A stretch of DNA of 64,000 nucleotides, taken from positions 5,639,178 to 5,703,177 of the forward strand of contig NZ_CP024081.1 of NCBI RefSeq assembly GCF_003033885.1, given 5' to 3'. The DNA comes from Pseudomonas rhizophila (GTDB taxonomy: Bacteria; Pseudomonadota; Gammaproteobacteria; Pseudomonadales; Pseudomonadaceae). Shown in pieces: positions 9,031 to 19,011 of this stretch. A program made the translations under genes and the position numbers. The stretch's first letter is position 1. Each line of letters starts with the position of its first letter. The notes beneath the pieces are model-generated. The model was given only the letters and a program-made list of their open reading frames with translations. It ran no database searches and was not told the DNA's origin.

Positions 9031-11713
9031 AATCAGTCGCGCCGCGTTGTTCGGCAAACTCAACAGCGTGGCCTACAAAGCCATCGAAGCCGCCACCGTG
9101 TTCTGCAAGTTGCGCGGTAACCCCTACGTGGAACTGGCCCACTGGTTTCATCAGTTGCTGCAACTGCAGGACTCGGACCTGCACCGCATCATCCGCCAGT
9201 TCAATATCGAGCCGGCACGCCTGGCCCGCGACCTGACCGAAGCCCTGGACCGCCTGCCACGGGGCTCGACCTCCATCACCGACCTGTCTTCCCACGTTGA
9301 AGAAGCCGTGGAACGCGGTTGGGTCTACGGCAGCCTGATGTTTGGTGAAAGCCAGGTGCGCACCGGTTACCTGGTGCTGGGCATTCTCAAGACGCCAAGC
9401 CTGCGCCACGCGTTGCTGGGGCTGTCGTCGGAGTTCGACAAGGTCAAGGTCGAGGCCTTGAGCGAGCGCTTTGACGAATACGTCGGCGACTCCCCGGAAA
9501 ACGCCCTGACCGCCAGCGACGGTTTCAACGCCGGCGCCGTGCCGGGCGAAGCCAGCGGCGCTATGGCCCCCAGCGCCATGGGCAAACTGGAAGCCCTCAA
9601 GCGCTTCACCGTCGACCTCACCGAACAGGCGCGCAGCGGTAAGCTCGACCCCATCGTCGGTCGCGACGAAGAGATCCGCCAACTGGTGGACATCCTCATG
9701 CGCCGCCGGCAGAACAACCCGATCCTCACCGGTGAAGCCGGCGTGGGCAAGACCGCCGTGGTCGAAGGCTTTGCCCTGCGCATCGTCGCCGGCGACGTGC
9801 CGCCATCGCTCAAGGACGTGGAGCTACGCAGCCTCGATGTCGGCCTGCTACAGGCCGGCGCGAGCATGAAAGGCGAGTTCGAACAGCGCCTGCGTCAGGT
9901 CATCGAAGATGTCCAGGCGTCGCCCAAACCGATCATTTTGTTCATCGACGAAGCCCACACCCTGGTGGGCGCCGGTGGCGCTGCCGGCACGGGTGACGCG
10001 GCCAACCTGCTCAAGCCGGCCCTGGCCCGCGGCACCCTGCGCACGGTAGCGGCCACGACCTGGGCCGAGTACAAGAAACACATCGAAAAAGATCCGGCCC
10101 TGACCCGGCGTTTCCAAGTGGTGCAAGTGGCCGAGCCGTCCGAAGACAAGGCGCTGCTGATGATGCGCGGCGTGGCCTCGACCATGGAAAAACACCATCA
10201 GGTGCAGATCCTCGACGAAGCCCTGGAGGCCTCGGTCAAACTGTCCCACCGCTACATCCCGGCGCGCCAGTTGCCGGACAAATCCGTGAGTCTGCTGGAT
10301 ACCGCCTGCGCCCGTGTCGCCATCAGCCTGCACGCGGTGCCGGCCGAAGTGGACGACAGCCGTCGGCGCATCGAAGCGCTGGAAACCGAGCTGCAAATCA
10401 TCGCCCGTGAACACGCCATCGGCATTGCCATTGGCAGCCGTCAGACCCAGAGCGAAAACCTGCTGAGCGCCGAACGCGAACGCCTGGCCGAGCTGGAAGG
10501 CCGCTGGGCCGAAGAGAAAGCCTTGGTGGACGAGTTGCTCGCCACCCGCGCCACCCTGCGCGAGCGCGTCGGCGTGGTGGACAGCGAAGACAACAGCGAA
10601 GCTTGCGACAACGAAAGCCACGCCCTGCGCGAGCAACTGGTGGACCTGCAACAGCGCCTGACCGCGCTGCAAGGCGAAACCCCATTGATTCTGCCGACCG
10701 TGGACTACCAGGCCGTGGCCTCGGTGGTCGCCGACTGGACCGGTATCCCGGTGGGCCGCATGGCTCGCAACGAACTGGAAACGGTGCTCAACCTCGACCA
10801 GCACCTGAAAAAACGCATCATCGGCCAGGACCACGCCTTGCAGATGATCGCCAAGCGCATCCAAACCTCCCGCGCCGGCCTGGACAACCCGAGCAAACCC
10901 ATTGGCGTGTTCATGCTCGCCGGCACCTCCGGCGTGGGCAAGACCGAAACCGCCCTGGCCCTGGCCGAAGCCATGTATGGCGGCGAGCAGAACGTCATCA
11001 CCATCAACATGAGCGAGTTCCAGGAAGCCCACACCGTGTCCACCCTCAAGGGCGCGCCACCGGGCTACATCGGCTACGGCGAAGGCGGCGTGCTGACCGA
11101 AGCCGTGCGGCGCAAACCGTACAGCGTGGTGCTGCTGGACGAGGTGGAAAAAGCCCACCCGGACGTGCATGAGATTTTCTTCCAGGTGTTCGACAAAGGT
11201 GTGATGGAGGACGGTGAAGGCCGGGTGATCGACTTCAAGAACACCTTGATTCTGTTGACCACCAACGCCGGTACCGAACTGATTGCCCAGGTCTGCAAAG
11301 ACCCGCAGAACGTGCCCGAGCCCGAGGACATCGCCAAGGCCCTGCGCCAGCCGCTGCTGGAGATTTTCCCGCCGGCCCTGCTGGGTCGCCTGGTGACAAT
11401 TCCGTACTACCCGCTCAGCGACGAGATGCTCAAGGCCATCACCCGCCTGCAACTCAACCGCATCAAGAAGCGCGTGGAGAACACCCACAAAGTCGCCTTC
11501 GACTACGACGACGCGGTGATCGACCTCATCGTCTCGCGCTGCACCGAAACCGAAAGCGGCGGACGCATGATCGACGCCATCCTGACCAACAGCCTGCTGC
11601 CGGACATGAGCCGCGAGTTCCTGACCCGCATGCTCGAAGGCAAGGCGCTGGCCGGCGTGCGGATCAGCGCCCGGGATAACGAATTGCAGTACGATTTCAG
11701 CGACGCGGCCTGA
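9023..11713 (+). CDS. clpV: T6SS sheath-recycling AAA+ ATPase ClpV (TssH)
   Basis: An 896-residue Clp ATPase with an N-terminal double Clp-N domain, two AAA+ modules and a middle coiled-coil domain. Walker A motifs are GEAGVGKT at residues 237-244 and GTSGVGKT at 634-641. ClpV binds TssC in contracted sheaths and disassembles them. An AAGGAG lies eight bases before the ATG at 9023; the earlier ATG at 9017 is only two bases from it and less likely. The start overlaps the end of tssG, as in H1-type loci, where clpV precedes vgrG. Confidence 0.96.
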   Translation: MGEISRAALFGKLNSVAYKAIEAATVFCKLRGNPYVELAHWFHQLLQLQDSDLHRIIRQFNIEPARLARDLTEALDRLPRGSTSITDLSSHVEEAVERGWVYGSLMFGESQVRTGYLVLGILKTPSLRHALLGLSSEFDKVKVEALSERFDEYVGDSPENALTASDGFNAGAVPGEASGAMAPSAMGKLEALKRFTVDLTEQARSGKLDPIVGRDEEIRQLVDILMRRRQNNPILTGEAGVGKTAVVEGFALRIVAGDVPPSLKDVELRSLDVGLLQAGASMKGEFEQRLRQVIEDVQASPKPIILFIDEAHTLVGAGGAAGTGDAANLLKPALARGTLRTVAATTWAEYKKHIEKDPALTRRFQVVQVAEPSEDKALLMMRGVASTMEKHHQVQILDEALEASVKLSHRYIPARQLPDKSVSLLDTACARVAISLHAVPAEVDDSRRRIEALETELQIIAREHAIGIAIGSRQTQSENLLSAERERLAELEGRWAEEKALVDELLATRATLRERVGVVDSEDNSEACDNESHALREQLVDLQQRLTALQGETPLILPTVDYQAVASVVADWTGIPVGRMARNELETVLNLDQHLKKRIIGQDHALQMIAKRIQTSRAGLDNPSKPIGVFMLAGTSGVGKTETALALAEAMYGGEQNVITINMSEFQEAHTVSTLKGAPPGYIGYGEGGVLTEAVRRKPYSVVLLDEVEKAHPDVHEIFFQVFDKGVMEDGEGRVIDFKNTLILLTTNAGTELIAQVCKDPQNVPEPEDIAKALRQPLLEIFPPALLGRLVTIPYYPLSDEMLKAITRLQLNRIKKRVENTHKVAFDYDDAVIDLIVSRCTETESGGRMIDAILTNSLLPDMSREFLTRMLEGKALAGVRISARDNELQYDFSDAA

Positions 11714-11736
11714 CGGTAAGGAACACCGTAAAACCC

Positions 11737-11826
11737 TGTGGGAGCGAGCTTGCTCGCGATAGCGCAAGTACATTCAACATCAATGTTGACTGATACGCCG
11801 CCATCGCGAGCAAGCTCGCTCCCACA
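11737..11826. repeat. REPIN between clpV and vgrG
   Basis: An inverted pair of REP palindromes, with TGTGGGAGCGAGCTTGCTCG mirrored 90 bases later. It marks the join between the structural T6SS operon and the vgrG-Rhs effector module. Confidence 0.9.
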
Positions 11827-11888
11827 GTGGCATCTTCCACAGTGGGGGTTGCGTTCCTTCAGCTATTACAACTTGCACGGGACACTCG

Positions 11889-13820
11889 ATGTTATTCAAC
11901 CAAGCCTCACGCCTGGCCAAAATCACCAGCCCCCTGGGACCTGAGGTGCTGTTGCTCAAGGACATGGGCGGCGGCGAAGAGCTGGGGCGGCTGTTCAACT
12001 ACGAGTTGCAGTTGCACTCGCTGGACAACGCCATCGACCTCAACCAGGTGCTCGGCAAACCCATGTGCGTGAGCCTGCAACTGGACGGCGGCGGCGAGCG
12101 GCATTTCCACGGCATCGTTTCGCGCTTCAGCCAGAACGTTGACCAGGGACAGTTCGCCAGTTACCAGGCGACCTTGCGGCCCTGGCTATGGCTGCTGACC
12201 CGTACCTCCGATTGCCGGATTTTCCAGAACCTGACCATCCCGCAGATCATCAAGCAGGTGTTTCGCGACCTGGGTTTCTCCGACTTCGAAGACGCCCTCA
12301 GCCGCCCCTATCGCGAGTGGGAATACTGCGTGCAGTATCGCGAAACCAGCTTCGATTTCGTCAGCCGCCTGATGGAACAGGAAGGGATCTACTACTTCTT
12401 CCGCCACGAACAGGGCCGTCATGTATTGGTGCTGGCCGACGCCTATGGCGCCCATACCACGGTGCCCGGCTACGGCTCGGTGCCCTACTACCCCAAGAAC
12501 GAACAGCAGCGCGAGCGCGACCATATCCACGACTGGCACCTGGCCCAGGAAGTGCAGCCCGGCTCGCTGGAACTCAACGACTACGACTTCCAGCGCCCCA
12601 GCGCGCGCATTGATGTGCGTTCGGCCATGCCGCGCCCGCACACCGCCGGCGACTATCCGCTGTACGACTACCCCGGCACCTACGTGCAGAGCCAAGACGG
12701 CGAACACTACGCCCGCACCCGCATCGAAGCCTTGCAAACCCTGCACGAGCAAGTGGAGCTGGCCGGCAACGCTCGCGGTCTGGGCTCGGGCCACCTGTTC
12801 AGCCTCACCGGCTTCACCCGCCAGGACCAGAACCGCGAATACCTGATCGTCGGCGCGCGCTATTACGTGTCCCAGGAAAGCGGTGAAACCGGCGGCGGCG
12901 CACCTTCGGCCCAGTTCGAAAGCAGCCTGACCTGCATCGTCGCCCAACAAAGCTACCGGCCGCTGCCCACGACCCATCGCCCCATCGTCAAAGGCCCGCA
13001 GACCGCGTTGGTGGTCGGCCCCAAGGGCGAGGAAATCTGGACCGATCAGTTCGGCCGGGTGAAGGTGCATTTCTACTGGGACCGTCACGACCAGTCCAAC
13101 GAAAACAGCTCGTGCTGGATTCGCGTGTCACAGTCCTGGGCCGGGAAAAACTGGGGCTCGATGCAGATCCCGCGCATTGGCCAGGAAGTGATTGTCAGCT
13201 TCCTCGAAGGCGACCCCGACCGGCCGATCATCACCGGTCGTGTCTACAACGCCGAACAGACCGTGCCTTATGACCTGCCCGCAAACGCCACCCAGAGCGG
13301 CATGAAAAGCCGTTCGAGCAAGGGCGGCACGCCAGCGAATTTCAACGAAATCCGCATGGAAGACAAAAAAGGCGCCGAGCAGTTGTACATCCATGCCGAG
13401 CGCAACCAGGACATTGTGGTGGAGGTCGATGAAAGCCACTCGGTGGGTCACGACCGCAACAAGAGCATCGGCCACAACGAGACGGTGACCATCGGCAATA
13501 ACCGCCTGCGCATCGTCAAGCAGGAAGACATCCTGTCGGTGGGCTTGCGCAAGACCGACAGCATCAGCCAGAGCTACGTCATTGAAGTGGGCGAGAACCT
13601 GCGCCTGGTCTGCGGCGAAAGCATTCTGGAGCTCAACGCCAGCGGTCAGATCAATCTGACCGGCGTGCAAATCAGCTTCTATGCCAGCGGCGATGCCGAA
13701 TTCAACACCGGCGGTGTGCTGCACCTGAACAACGGCGGCGGCCCCGGTGCCACGCCCGACGGCCAGGGCGTCAAGGCCAGCATCGACGCCAATATCGCTG
13801 CCGCGTTCCCCAAAGGTTAA
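11889..13820 (+). CDS. vgrG: T6SS spike protein VgrG (TssI)
   Basis: A 643-residue VgrG with a gp27-like N-terminal half (TLRPWLWLLTRTSDCRIFQN and the YCVQYRETSFDFVSRLMEQE segment), the gp5-like OB fold (DQFGRVKVHFYWDR, SCWIRVSQSWAG) and the C-terminal beta-helix needle. There is no long C-terminal extension, so it looks like a structural carrier rather than an evolved effector. The EagR chaperone and PAAR-Rhs toxin genes follow at short spacing, so this VgrG is presumably their dedicated spike. Confidence 0.95.
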   Translation: MLFNQASRLAKITSPLGPEVLLLKDMGGGEELGRLFNYELQLHSLDNAIDLNQVLGKPMCVSLQLDGGGERHFHGIVSRFSQNVDQGQFASYQATLRPWLWLLTRTSDCRIFQNLTIPQIIKQVFRDLGFSDFEDALSRPYREWEYCVQYRETSFDFVSRLMEQEGIYYFFRHEQGRHVLVLADAYGAHTTVPGYGSVPYYPKNEQQRERDHIHDWHLAQEVQPGSLELNDYDFQRPSARIDVRSAMPRPHTAGDYPLYDYPGTYVQSQDGEHYARTRIEALQTLHEQVELAGNARGLGSGHLFSLTGFTRQDQNREYLIVGARYYVSQESGETGGGAPSAQFESSLTCIVAQQSYRPLPTTHRPIVKGPQTALVVGPKGEEIWTDQFGRVKVHFYWDRHDQSNENSSCWIRVSQSWAGKNWGSMQIPRIGQEVIVSFLEGDPDRPIITGRVYNAEQTVPYDLPANATQSGMKSRSSKGGTPANFNEIRMEDKKGAEQLYIHAERNQDIVVEVDESHSVGHDRNKSIGHNETVTIGNNRLRIVKQEDILSVGLRKTDSISQSYVIEVGENLRLVCGESILELNASGQINLTGVQISFYASGDAEFNTGGVLHLNNGGGPGATPDGQGVKASIDANIAAAFPKG

Positions 13821-13838
13821 CCTCGAGATTTATGCGCC

Positions 13839-14273
13839 ATGACTTACCGCATCAATGAATTCCAGTTCCAGCTGCCGCCCAACGAGTTGCTGGATGCAAC
13901 GATCAACATCCTCAAGTTCCCTGAACTGGGCACCTCCTTGATCGTCAGCCGCAGCTTGCTGGCCGACGGCGAAACCCTGCAGAGCAACCTCGACGAGCAG
14001 CTCAAACGCCTGGAAAAACAGGTCCAGGACCTGCGCGCTCAACCGGGCGTCGCCGTGCGCCTGGGCGCCAATCAGGAAGTCGAAGGCATCGAGCTGCGCA
14101 GCCAGTTCAACAAGGGCAACGAAAAGGTCTTCCAGTTTCAGCTCGCCCTGGTACTGCCCGGCACGCGCAAGATGCTTGCCTTGAGCTACGTCAAAGCCGA
14201 GAAGCTCGGTGATGCTGAAGCAGCGCATTGGGCGACGATCAAGGGCTCGTTGTTGTTTGACGTTCCGGCTTGA
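13839..14273 (+). CDS. EagR-type effector chaperone (DUF1795/DcrB family)
   Basis: A 144-residue protein beginning MTYRINEFQFQLP, matching the DUF1795 adaptor family. These EagR chaperones bind and shield the N-terminal transmembrane segments of PrePAAR effectors until loading onto VgrG. It lies 18 bases after vgrG and 12 bases before the Rhs effector, whose N-terminus has just such hydrophobic segments. No signal peptide, consistent with a cytosolic chaperone. Confidence 0.88.
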   Translation: MTYRINEFQFQLPPNELLDATINILKFPELGTSLIVSRSLLADGETLQSNLDEQLKRLEKQVQDLRAQPGVAVRLGANQEVEGIELRSQFNKGNEKVFQFQLALVLPGTRKMLALSYVKAEKLGDAEAAHWATIKGSLLFDVPA

Positions 14274-14285
14274 TGAGCGAACTGC

Positions 14286-17200
14286 ATGTCTGACGCTCTC
14301 TGGGCCGCCCGGCTGGGCGATGCGCTGGACCACACCTCAATGATGGCTGACATTCTTGGAGGCGTGCTGGAGGTAGCAGCCAACATTGCGATTACCGCCC
14401 TGGCGACGGCTGCGGTGGTGGCGGCTACAGGCATCACAGTCGCCACAGGCGGGTTAGGTTGCTTCCTGCTCGGCGCCGTGGTGGGCGCCGTCGTTGGCCT
14501 TGCCATGAGCAAGACCGGGGCCGACGAAGGGCTGAGCAATATCTGCGAAGGCATTGGCAACGCGCTGTTCCCGCCCACGGTGCAAGCGAACATCCTCACC
14601 GGCTCAACCAACACCCTGACCAACAACATCCCAGCCGCTCGCGCCGCTGGGGCGATTCAATCCCATGTCGCACCAGCAGGCACCGAGCTTGAGGCACCTG
14701 AGCCGCAAGCCGAGCCCAGCTATCTGGACATGGCCGAGAACTTTTTCTCGCAGATGTGGCGCCCCACTGTTGCAACACCCGCGCCCGGCGCCGTACCCAA
14801 GCCGCTGGACATGATCGCGTGCATGAAACATCCGCCGATGCCGCCGCAGTTTTTGGCCGAAGGGTCGGACAAAGTCACCATCAACGGCCAGCCAGCAGTG
14901 CGCAGCGGCGACCGCAGCACCTGCGATGCCAAGGTCGTGTCATCCGGGCTGATTTCACCCGATGTCACCATTGGCGGCGGCTCGGTGGTGGTGCGCGAGA
15001 TTCGCAGCGGCAAGACTCCGGGCGTCGGTCTGGCTGTCACGGCGCTGCTGATGCTCAAGGGCGGCAAAGGCAAGTTCCTGAGTAACCTGCCGTGCATGCT
15101 GGTGGGCGGCGCGGCGTCGATGGCGGTCAGCAGCGCGATGGGCGCCGCGGCCAACGCTACTATGGGTTCGTCGAACCCGGTGCATGCCGCCACCGGGGCC
15201 AAAGTTCTGGGCGATGTCGAGGAGATGGACTTCGTCCTGCCCGGCATCTTGCCAATCGACTGGCAACGCTTCTACAACAGCCGCGACGAGCGCCGCGAAG
15301 GTATGTTCGGTGCGGGCTGGAGCGTGGCCTATGAGGTGCGCGTCGAGATCCTGCCTCACCCCGAGGGCGGTGAAACGCTGGTCTACACCGATGAACAGGG
15401 CCGGCGCATCGACATGGGCTCCATCCCTCTGGGCGGCGCCGTGTTCAGTCCCGGTGAAGGGCTCAGCGTACGACGGCATGCCAATGGCCAATTGCTGATC
15501 GACAGCTCAGACGGCCTGTACCGGTTGTTCGAACCCACCCCGGGCCATGCATCGCTGCTGCGCCTGAGTCAGCTGGGCGACCGCAATGACAACCGCATCT
15601 ACCTCGACTACGACGACACAGGTCGGTTGGTACAGCTGCGAGACACCTTTGACCTGACCAGCATCGCGCTGGCGTACCACAAACGCTGGCCGCAACGGGT
15701 CAGCCGGATAGACCGGCTTTACGCCGATCAACGCCGTGAAGTGCTGATGCACTACGATTACGACGCCCAGGGTGATCTGACCGAGGTCCGTCAATCCAAC
15801 GGTCACGTGAAACGCCGCTACGCCTACGATGCCGGACGGCGCATGGTTGAGCACCAACTGCCCACCGGGCTGCGCTGCTTTTACGAATGGGCCTTAATCG
15901 AAAAGCGAGAATGGCGGGTTGTTCGCCACTGGACCGACGCGGGCGACACTTACGCCTTTGACTACGACCTGGCTGCCGGGACAACGCGCATCACCGACGG
16001 TTTGAATCGCATCAGCACCCGTCGCTGGGATAGGCGGTATCAGATCACCGAAGCCACCGATGCCCTGGACCGTACCTGGGCCTTCCAGTGGAACGAGGAA
16101 AGCCAGTTGGTGGCGGCAACGGCCCCCAACGGCGGACAACATCAATTCAGTTATGACGAGGCGGGTAACCTTTGCCAGACGTCTGACCCACTCGGACGCA
16201 GCGAGTCAACACTGTGGCTCGAACACTGGGCGCTGCCCCTGACCGAAACCGATGCCGCGGGCAATACCTGGCAGTACCGCTATGACTCGCGTGGCAACCG
16301 CATTCGCGAAACCGATCCGTTGGGCAACGTCACCCGCTATCGCCATGACGCCCACGGTCAGGTGGTGGAAGTTATCGACGCCATCGGTAAACGCAAAACC
16401 CTGCGTTGGACGCCCCTTGGCCAGCTCAGCGAGCACACTGATTGTTCCGGCTACACCACACGGTTCAGTTATTGCGAGCGCGGGACGTTGCTCAGCAGCA
16501 CCGACGCACTGGGGGAACGGACGCTTTTCAGCTATGACGACCAAGGCAGGCTGCTGACCAAACAATTACCGGACGGACGTACCGAGCAATATCAGCGCGA
16601 TGCGAGCGGCCAATTGATCGGCTACAGCGACCCCGCCGGGCACACTACGCATTTCCAGCACACCCTCAATGGGCAACTGCGCGTGCGTACCGACGCGCAT
16701 GGTCGACGGGTAGAGCTGAGCTACGACAACTACGGCCGCCTGCTGGCGCTGACCAACGAAAACGGTGAATGCTACCGGTTTGCCTGGGACGCTGGCGACC
16801 GTTTGACCGCCCAGCACAGCCTGGACGGCAGCCTCAAACGCTACGCCTACGACCCACTGGACAACGTCACCCGCATGGAAGCGCTCGCGGTTGCGGGCAG
16901 CACCGACCTGGACCTCGCGCCGCAAGCATCGATCACCCATGAGCTGGAGCGCGACGCAATGGGTCGGCTGGTGGCCAAAGTCACCACAGACGGGCGCACC
17001 GAGTACCGCTATGACGCGCTCGATCAGGTCAACGCCATCACCTTCACCGCGCTTACCGGTGAGCAGCAAAGCATCGGCTTGAACTACGACGCTCTTGGGC
17101 AACTGATCGCCGAGCAAGGATGGGCCGGACGCCTGGAGCATCGCTACGATGAGCTGGGCAATCTGACCCAGACGCGGCTCCCCGATGGTCGCTGGCTAAA

Positions 17201-18731
17201 CCGACTGCATTACGGCAGCGGCCACCTGCACCAGATCAACCTTGACGGCCAGGTCATCAGCGACTTCGAACGCGACCGCCTGCACCGTGAAGTGCTGCGC
17301 ACCCAAGGGCGCCTCAGCACCCGCAGCGAATACGACCGCAGCGGTCGCCTGCGCGCACGCCAACGTCGGCAACAGGGCCAGTCCGCGCTGTTACCACCGG
17401 CGGCGCAATCACTGTTTGGCTATGACAGCAGTGATCAACTGGTAGAACGCTTCAACAGCCAGCCTGACGCCCCTCATCGCCATCTGCTGCACTACGACGC
17501 CACCGGACGCATTCTCGCCAGCCAGGACAACCTCCAGGGCCAGCGTGAAGGCTTCGCCTATGATCCGGCCGCCAACTTGCTCGATAGCCTGGGCACCGAA
17601 CGGGTCGCTCATAACCGTTTGCTGACCTATCAGGACAAGCGCTACCGCTATGACGGCTTCGGCCGCATGGTGGAAAAGCGCAGCGCCCGGCGGGGTGTCC
17701 AGCGCATGCGCTACGACGCCGAACAGCGTTTGGTGGAGGTTAGAAACGATAACGGCTCGGTCGTGAAAATGACCTACGACCCGCTGGGCCGGCGCATCGA
17801 AAAAGCCGAATACGACCGCCATGCCACCCTGCTTAGCCGCACCCGCTTCACCTGGGATGCACTGCAACTGTTGCAGGAACACCGCGACAACCAGACCAGC
17901 CTGTACATCTACGCCGACGACAGCCACGAACCGTTGGCAAGGGTCGACGGCCTGGGTGAACACCAGAAAATCCGTTACTACCACAACGACTCCAACGGCC
18001 TGCCCGAACAACTCTCGGAAGCCGACGGACACACGCTTTGGCGGGCCCGTTACCAGGTGTGGGGCAACACCGTAGAAGAGCTACGCGAACCGTATTACAT
18101 CGAAGAGCAGAACCTGCGTTTCCAGGGCCAATACCTGGACCGGGAAACCGGGCTGCACTACAACACCTTGCGCTTCTACGACCCGGACATCGGTCGCTTT
18201 ACCACACCGGACCCCATCGGTTTGGCCGGTGGGCTGAACCTCTACCAGTACGCGCCAAACCCGGTGAGCTGGATCGACCCCTCGGGTCTGATGAAGTGCT
18301 CGACGCCACCTAAGGGCCGCAAGGTCAACCGGACGGTTTATCGCTTTGAAGAGCCAGGACGGATCAGCACAACCTGGACGGCGCACAAGTGGAACGTTGC
18401 CTCCAGACATCGTTACACCGCCCCCGGACTGGGTGGTGTCTATGGCGCCAACTCACGCAAGACCGCCATGGGCGAGGTCAACCACTGGGGTGTGGACCTT
18501 TCCACCCGGGTGTTGGTAAGCAAGAAAGTGCAACTCAACAACGTTCTGGATCTGACCCGGGCTGATGTGCGTAAACAACTGGGGGTTTCGCTAAAGAGCA
18601 TTACCGGCAACAAATACACCCAGACTCATCAAATAGGCGCCTGGGCCAAGGCCAATGGTTATGATGGGATCCTGGCACCGTCGGCGCGAAACCCGACCGG
18701 CAGCAACTTGATTTCCTTTGCAGGTTTTTAA
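14286..18731 (+). CDS. PrePAAR-PAAR-Rhs T6SS effector with a C-terminal RES-like toxin domain
   Basis: A 1481-residue polymorphic toxin. Residues 1-20 form a PrePAAR-type segment. Hydrophobic Ala/Gly-rich helices follow at about 25-75, then a PAAR domain (about 175-260, with MIACMKHPPMPPQF and DKVTINGQPAVRSGD). YD-repeats of the Rhs shell run from about 310 to 1300, ending with the core motif DPIGLAGG (from residue 1309) and DPSGL (1331-1335), where Rhs toxins are autocleaved. The last 146 residues look like a RES domain: VYRFEEPG (Arg1353), TAMGEVNHW (Glu1397) and PSARNPTGSN (Ser1466), followed by a terminal LISF strand. RES toxins degrade NAD+ or ADP-ribosylate targets. The domain call is by motif, not by search. 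Confidence 0.9.
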   Translation: MSDALWAARLGDALDHTSMMADILGGVLEVAANIAITALATAAVVAATGITVATGGLGCFLLGAVVGAVVGLAMSKTGADEGLSNICEGIGNALFPPTVQANILTGSTNTLTNNIPAARAAGAIQSHVAPAGTELEAPEPQAEPSYLDMAENFFSQMWRPTVATPAPGAVPKPLDMIACMKHPPMPPQFLAEGSDKVTINGQPAVRSGDRSTCDAKVVSSGLISPDVTIGGGSVVVREIRSGKTPGVGLAVTALLMLKGGKGKFLSNLPCMLVGGAASMAVSSAMGAAANATMGSSNPVHAATGAKVLGDVEEMDFVLPGILPIDWQRFYNSRDERREGMFGAGWSVAYEVRVEILPHPEGGETLVYTDEQGRRIDMGSIPLGGAVFSPGEGLSVRRHANGQLLIDSSDGLYRLFEPTPGHASLLRLSQLGDRNDNRIYLDYDDTGRLVQLRDTFDLTSIALAYHKRWPQRVSRIDRLYADQRREVLMHYDYDAQGDLTEVRQSNGHVKRRYAYDAGRRMVEHQLPTGLRCFYEWALIEKREWRVVRHWTDAGDTYAFDYDLAAGTTRITDGLNRISTRRWDRRYQITEATDALDRTWAFQWNEESQLVAATAPNGGQHQFSYDEAGNLCQTSDPLGRSESTLWLEHWALPLTETDAAGNTWQYRYDSRGNRIRETDPLGNVTRYRHDAHGQVVEVIDAIGKRKTLRWTPLGQLSEHTDCSGYTTRFSYCERGTLLSSTDALGERTLFSYDDQGRLLTKQLPDGRTEQYQRDASGQLIGYSDPAGHTTHFQHTLNGQLRVRTDAHGRRVELSYDNYGRLLALTNENGECYRFAWDAGDRLTAQHSLDGSLKRYAYDPLDNVTRMEALAVAGSTDLDLAPQASITHELERDAMGRLVAKVTTDGRTEYRYDALDQVNAITFTALTGEQQSIGLNYDALGQLIAEQGWAGRLEHRYDELGNLTQTRLPDGRWLNRLHYGSGHLHQINLDGQVISDFERDRLHREVLRTQGRLSTRSEYDRSGRLRARQRRQQGQSALLPPAAQSLFGYDSSDQLVERFNSQPDAPHRHLLHYDATGRILASQDNLQGQREGFAYDPAANLLDSLGTERVAHNRLLTYQDKRYRYDGFGRMVEKRSARRGVQRMRYDAEQRLVEVRNDNGSVVKMTYDPLGRRIEKAEYDRHATLLSRTRFTWDALQLLQEHRDNQTSLYIYADDSHEPLARVDGLGEHQKIRYYHNDSNGLPEQLSEADGHTLWRARYQVWGNTVEELREPYYIEEQNLRFQGQYLDRETGLHYNTLRFYDPDIGRFTTPDPIGLAGGLNLYQYAPNPVSWIDPSGLMKCSTPPKGRKVNRTVYRFEEPGRISTTWTAHKWNVASRHRYTAPGLGGVYGANSRKTAMGEVNHWGVDLSTRVLVSKKVQLNNVLDLTRADVRKQLGVSLKSITGNKYTQTHQIGAWAKANGYDGILAPSARNPTGSNLISFAGF

Positions 18732-18732
18732 A

Positions 18733-19011
18733 ATGGGACTGGAAGACGAATACGTCGGCGATGCCGATTGGCAAACTTTCGTGCGGTTGTACGAAGAGGA
18801 CTACCTCGACGACAACGCCCGCATGCTGGCCAAGGCCATGGATGACAACCTCGACATGGCAGTGGTGCTCTACGGAAAAAGGGGGCTCAAGGAAGGGTTC
18901 TGGTGGCTGGAACAGACCGTGCCCGCCCTGGGTAACAAACGCCCGGCCGATTGTCTCAAGACCCCGAAACTGATCAAGCGTCTGAGAATGGCCTTGATGA
19001 GCATGCCCTGA
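18733..19011 (+). CDS. putative immunity protein with an MbcA/ParS-like (DUF2384) toxin-binding domain
   Basis: A 92-residue acidic protein whose ATG lies one base after the Rhs stop. The C-terminal part (FWWLEQTVPALGNKRPADCL then TPKLIKRLRMAL) follows the pattern of the DUF2384 domain of MbcA, ParS and Xre antitoxins: a Trp-Leu helix, P-x-L-x-x-x-x-P-x-x-x-L, then a Thr-Pro helix. These are the natural partners of RES toxins. The usual N-terminal helix-turn-helix is not evident, so it may neutralise without acting as a repressor. Immunity is inferred from position and from the matching RES-DUF2384 pairing. Confidence 0.75.
   Translation: MGLEDEYVGDADWQTFVRLYEEDYLDDNARMLAKAMDDNLDMAVVLYGKRGLKEGFWWLEQTVPALGNKRPADCLKTPKLIKRLRMALMSMP

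Noticed and set aside
9848..11773. A 641-codon open frame on the minus strand
   Set aside because: It is antisense to clpV, whose frame is a full-length, strongly conserved protein.
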